Source of the DNA: FEB-25 sp963726315
GTDB taxonomy: Bacteria > Chloroflexota > Anaerolineae > Anaerolineales > UBA4823
Length of the DNA stretch: 64,000 bases
Direction of reading: 5' to 3'
NCBI GenBank assembly: GCA_963726315.1
Contig: CAVSBZ010000002.1
Location: forward strand, 124,001-188,000
Below are positions 61,860 through 64,000 of this stretch, piece after piece. The notes under the pieces are model-generated. The model was not told where the DNA came from. It ran no database searches and worked only from the letters and a program-made list of their open reading frames with translations. The position numbers and the translations under genes were made by a program. Within the stretch, counting starts at the first letter, position 1. The number at the start of each line of letters is the position of its first letter.

Positions 61860-62028
61860 CTAAGGATTCTTTTGTTAGACGATATTGGCGGTAGTTCAAT
61901 TGAGAACCATATCCAAATCCACGAAACTTACACAAAATCAGTCGTGTTTTTCGTGGATATTTTTATTACAAATTACCAGTAGCGGAGTTTTGATTTCATC
62001 TTGTAATGTTTGACAAAGGAGTATAGCC

Positions 62029-62499
62029 ATGAATGCTAACCAACCCTGGGAGTTTACCTGTAAAACATGTGGCGATCATAAATTGAACGTTACTCGCACC
62101 TGGACTATACTTGCTGGCCCGTTAAGTGAATGCTGGCAGGAGTGGGGACCGCTCGAGGCTGACCATCGCTGGCATTATGAATTTAAAGAAAGGGTGGAGG
62201 AAAAACCAGACAAAGAAGCTGAACTGGGGGATTTCGGTGAATTTACAGAAGATGACTCTGCTTCTGAACCGGAAGATTATGAAATATTCGAATCGGCGAA
62301 CGACCCGGAAAGTGACGAGTTTTATGTGAATTGCGCAAACTGCGATCGTGAGATCGAATTTGGCTGGGGACAGCCCAACCGTGGTGGGCGAATATTCCCT
62401 GCGGAATGTTCAGACTTCATTCCAGGGAAATACTGGCCGGAACCCAGATATTTGAATGCCTGGATTCAGAAGCATTGGCTCCGAACGGATAATCCCTAG
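62029..62499 (+). CDS. hypothetical protein with two Cys pairs
   Basis: The 156-residue protein has a zinc-ribbon-like pair of CxxC motifs: CKTCGDHKLNV near the N-terminus and CANCDREIEFG near residue 110. A long acidic region (EEKPDKEAELGDFGEF...) lies between them. The C-terminal IPGKYWPEPRYLNAWIQKHW is Trp-rich. The pair could hold Zn(II). The family is not known to me. AAAGGAG precedes the ATG. Confidence 0.65.
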   Translation: MNANQPWEFTCKTCGDHKLNVTRTWTILAGPLSECWQEWGPLEADHRWHYEFKERVEEKPDKEAELGDFGEFTEDDSASEPEDYEIFESANDPESDEFYVNCANCDREIEFGWGQPNRGGRIFPAECSDFIPGKYWPEPRYLNAWIQKHWLRTDNP

Positions 62500-62643
62500 C
62501 CATAACTATTGACCATATCGATATCCTCCACGCCAATTATTAGCAATTATCCGTGACAACCTCTCGCAAACGCGTGACGTTTTTGCCTGAGGATAGAGGA
62601 TTAAGCCAAGAGGTTTTAAACCCTGGGCATTAATGGAGGTTTC

Positions 62644-62901
62644 ATGTCTGAAAACAATAATGTAGTCGAGATGCATGGCTGCATCGTATGCGCCCGTATA
62701 TTCAACATCCTTGCCGTATACACAACGGATGGCAGGCTGGTGGACTGTACCGTGACCAGTCCTGGCGGTCACTGCTTGCCGGATGAACGACGGCCTCTGG
62801 TTGCCTGCGATACCCACACACCAGGGGAAATTGAGACTGCATATAAAAAATGGAAATCCAGGACGGTCGATGAGTTAAACGATGAAAAAGATAACGAATG
62901 A
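62644..62901 (+). CDS. small Cys/His protein before cbpA
   Basis: The 85-residue protein has HGCIVCARIFNILAVY, then DCTVTSPGGHCLPDERRPLVACDTH, and a charged C-terminal helix. Cys and His spacing (C-x-x-C, C, H-C, C-x-x-H) would allow a metal site. It lies 11 bases upstream of cbpA and in the same direction, with GGAGGTTTC before its ATG. A chaperone-linked role is inferred from the context only. Confidence 0.65.
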   Translation: MSENNNVVEMHGCIVCARIFNILAVYTTDGRLVDCTVTSPGGHCLPDERRPLVACDTHTPGEIETAYKKWKSRTVDELNDEKDNE

Positions 62902-62912
62902 GACGGTGACCG

Positions 62913-63869
62913 ATGGACTATAAGGATTATTATCAAATATTGCGAGTGGCACCCGACGCAGAAAAGAAGGTTATTAAGCAAACTTACCGCGAGTTGGCAA
63001 AAAAGTATCATCCTGATGTGAACCCGGGCAATAAAGAAGCAGAAGAGAGATTCAAGACGATTAATGAGGCTTACCAGGTTCTATCGGATGCAGTGAAGCG
63101 CAAGAAGTATGATGCGCTTCGGGCTCAGTACCAGCACTGGCAGCAGACAGGTGGTCGTCAACAGGATTTCGACTGGCAAAACTGGTCAGCCCAACCTGGT
63201 CAGGGTGTACACGTACAATACGCCAGTCCCGAAGACCTGGAAGACCTCTTTGGGAGCGCATCACCGTATTCCGACTTCTTCAACAATATCTTTGGCCAGG
63301 TGCGTGGGCGCGGCAGGAGCAGTAGCCGCGGCACTGCACCTAGTCCGCGCCGCGGAAGAAATGTCGAGTACGAACTCGATCTCACCCTGGAAGAGGCTTA
63401 TCATGGTACAGATCGCTTGTTGGAAATTGATGGGCATCGTATCCAGGCCATTATTCCACCTGGCGTGCGCACTGGTTCGCGAGTTCGTCTGTCAGGGCAG
63501 GGAGAACCGGGTCACAACAATGGGCCGGCTGGAGATCTGTATTTGATCGTGCACATCTTACCCGATGAAACCTTCGAGAGAGAAGGAGATGACTTGCACA
63601 TTGACGTGCCAGTCGATATCTTTACCGCAGTTGCGGGTGGTGAAACCCAAATACCTACCCTGGATAGGCCGCTGATATTGAAAATCCCACCTCGCACCAA
63701 CGCCAGGCGCAGTTTCCGCCTGCGTGGCAAGGGCATGCCACACCTGGGTGATCCCAATACTCATGGTGACTTGTTTGCCTTGGTAAGGTTAGTGCTGCCC
63801 GAACCTCTGACAGACAAGGAGGTCAATAGCATCCGCGAGTTGGCCTCTTCCCGGGCAAAACACTCATAA
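62913..63869 (+). CDS. cbpA: CbpA-type DnaJ co-chaperone
   Basis: The 318-residue protein has an N-terminal J-domain (~1-70) with the HPD tripeptide at residues 33-35 (KKYHPDVNPG), a Gly/Arg-rich and Ser-rich linker (~100-150), and two DnaJ C-terminal peptide-binding domains (~150-315; LDLTLEEAYHGTDRLLEI, IPPGVRTGSRVRLSGQG). It lacks the Cys-rich zinc finger of DnaJ, which defines the CbpA type. It should stimulate DnaK; dnaK is not in the window. Confidence 0.93.
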   Translation: MDYKDYYQILRVAPDAEKKVIKQTYRELAKKYHPDVNPGNKEAEERFKTINEAYQVLSDAVKRKKYDALRAQYQHWQQTGGRQQDFDWQNWSAQPGQGVHVQYASPEDLEDLFGSASPYSDFFNNIFGQVRGRGRSSSRGTAPSPRRGRNVEYELDLTLEEAYHGTDRLLEIDGHRIQAIIPPGVRTGSRVRLSGQGEPGHNNGPAGDLYLIVHILPDETFEREGDDLHIDVPVDIFTAVAGGETQIPTLDRPLILKIPPRTNARRSFRLRGKGMPHLGDPNTHGDLFALVRLVLPEPLTDKEVNSIRELASSRAKHS

Positions 63870-63893
63870 TTGCAACCCAAATGAGGTAATGGA

Positions 63894-64000
63894 ATGATTC
63901 CCGAAAATACATCCCCAAAACGGTATTGGTATGATCCTTATGAAGACTATGAATCACGCAGTAAGCGGCGATTACAGGACGACCTGGGTGTTGACGAGAC
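63894..64000 (+). CDS. probable CbpM-like chaperone modulator, partial
   Basis: The frame from the ATG at 63894 is open to the window end and begins MIPENTSPKRYWYDPYEDYE, then SRSKRRLQDDLGVDE. The YWYDPYEDY start and its position directly behind cbpA (24 bases) suggest a CbpM/MerR-like modulator, which elsewhere binds the CbpA J-domain. Only 35 codons are visible. Confidence 0.55.
   Translation, partial: MIPENTSPKRYWYDPYEDYESRSKRRLQDDLGVDE

Overview
The window looks like a chromosomal segment of an uncultured Chloroflexota bacterium, most likely of the Anaerolineae. This is inferred from the gene mix and not from a marker gene: AI-2E pairs, DUF4418/MacB-type ABC loci, SLC45-like MFS carriers, BTAD-AAA regulators, DUF6176, a giant cyclic-glucan-synthase-like protein and an MprF homologue. 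GC is moderate. Genes are on both strands in short operons with many 4-bp ATGA overlaps. I see no rRNA, intact tRNA, CRISPR array, phage or intact transposase.

Layout. 1-9.5 kb is mostly housekeeping: a 5'-truncated GxxExxY protein, YigZ, a DUF493 protein, Mut7-C RNase, DUF3052, a rhomboid-like protein, MprF, a PaaI thioesterase, a PPOX-fold flavoprotein and ArfB. It also holds a 69-bp direct repeat and a palindromic element. 9.9-13.3 kb encodes a B12-binding mutase-like protein, an opine-dehydrogenase-family protein and two consecutive cyclic-di-AMP receptor-like (DarA) proteins. 13.5-17.4 kb is an electron-transfer operon: a 2x[4Fe-4S] protein, an FAD oxidoreductase interrupted by an apparent 1-nt deletion, a b-type membrane cytochrome and a membrane-anchored cytochrome with 23 CxxCH motifs. 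17.5-21 kb has an alpha/beta hydrolase, an MFS carrier and an aldo/keto reductase.

21.2-27 kb is a copper-type envelope locus: cupredoxin-domain protein, DUF4418, MacB-like permease plus ATPase, a Met-rich membrane protein and a multicopper oxidase with a GGMM-rich insert. 27.5-33.2 kb holds a cobalamin-riboswitch-like leader before a small secreted protein, an OmpR-type regulator and its kinase, a methyltransferase, a DUF4405 b-cytochrome and a DUF2202 ferritin-like protein. 33.6-36.1 kb combines a Crp/Fnr regulator, DUF2892, a thioredoxin-DUF2892 fusion and YgbA, which suggests redox or nitrosative stress. 36.1-38.1 kb is a decayed gene-poor stretch with an IS-end-like repeat, a tRNA-like fragment and gene relics.

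38.1-48.1 kb holds a cyclic beta-1,2-glucan synthase-like protein of about 2964 residues directly behind a tandem UspA protein. 48.5-54.4 kb has a 37-aa basic protein, two AI-2E proteins and a run of tiny stress-type membrane proteins (lmo0937, GlsB/YeaQ, CsbD), several of them easy to miss. 54.5-64 kb has a BTAD-AAA regulator, an M48 protease, a UbiA-family enzyme, a duplicated anchored/soluble pair with a 10-residue repeat, two small Cys-rich proteins and a CbpA-type DnaJ followed by a probable modulator cut by the window end.

The strongest candidates for undescribed biology are the B12-mutase/opine-dehydrogenase pair with adjacent c-di-AMP receptors, the 23-haem electron-transfer operon, and the copper locus with its Met-rich repeats. 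All names rest on reading motifs by eye; no database search was possible.
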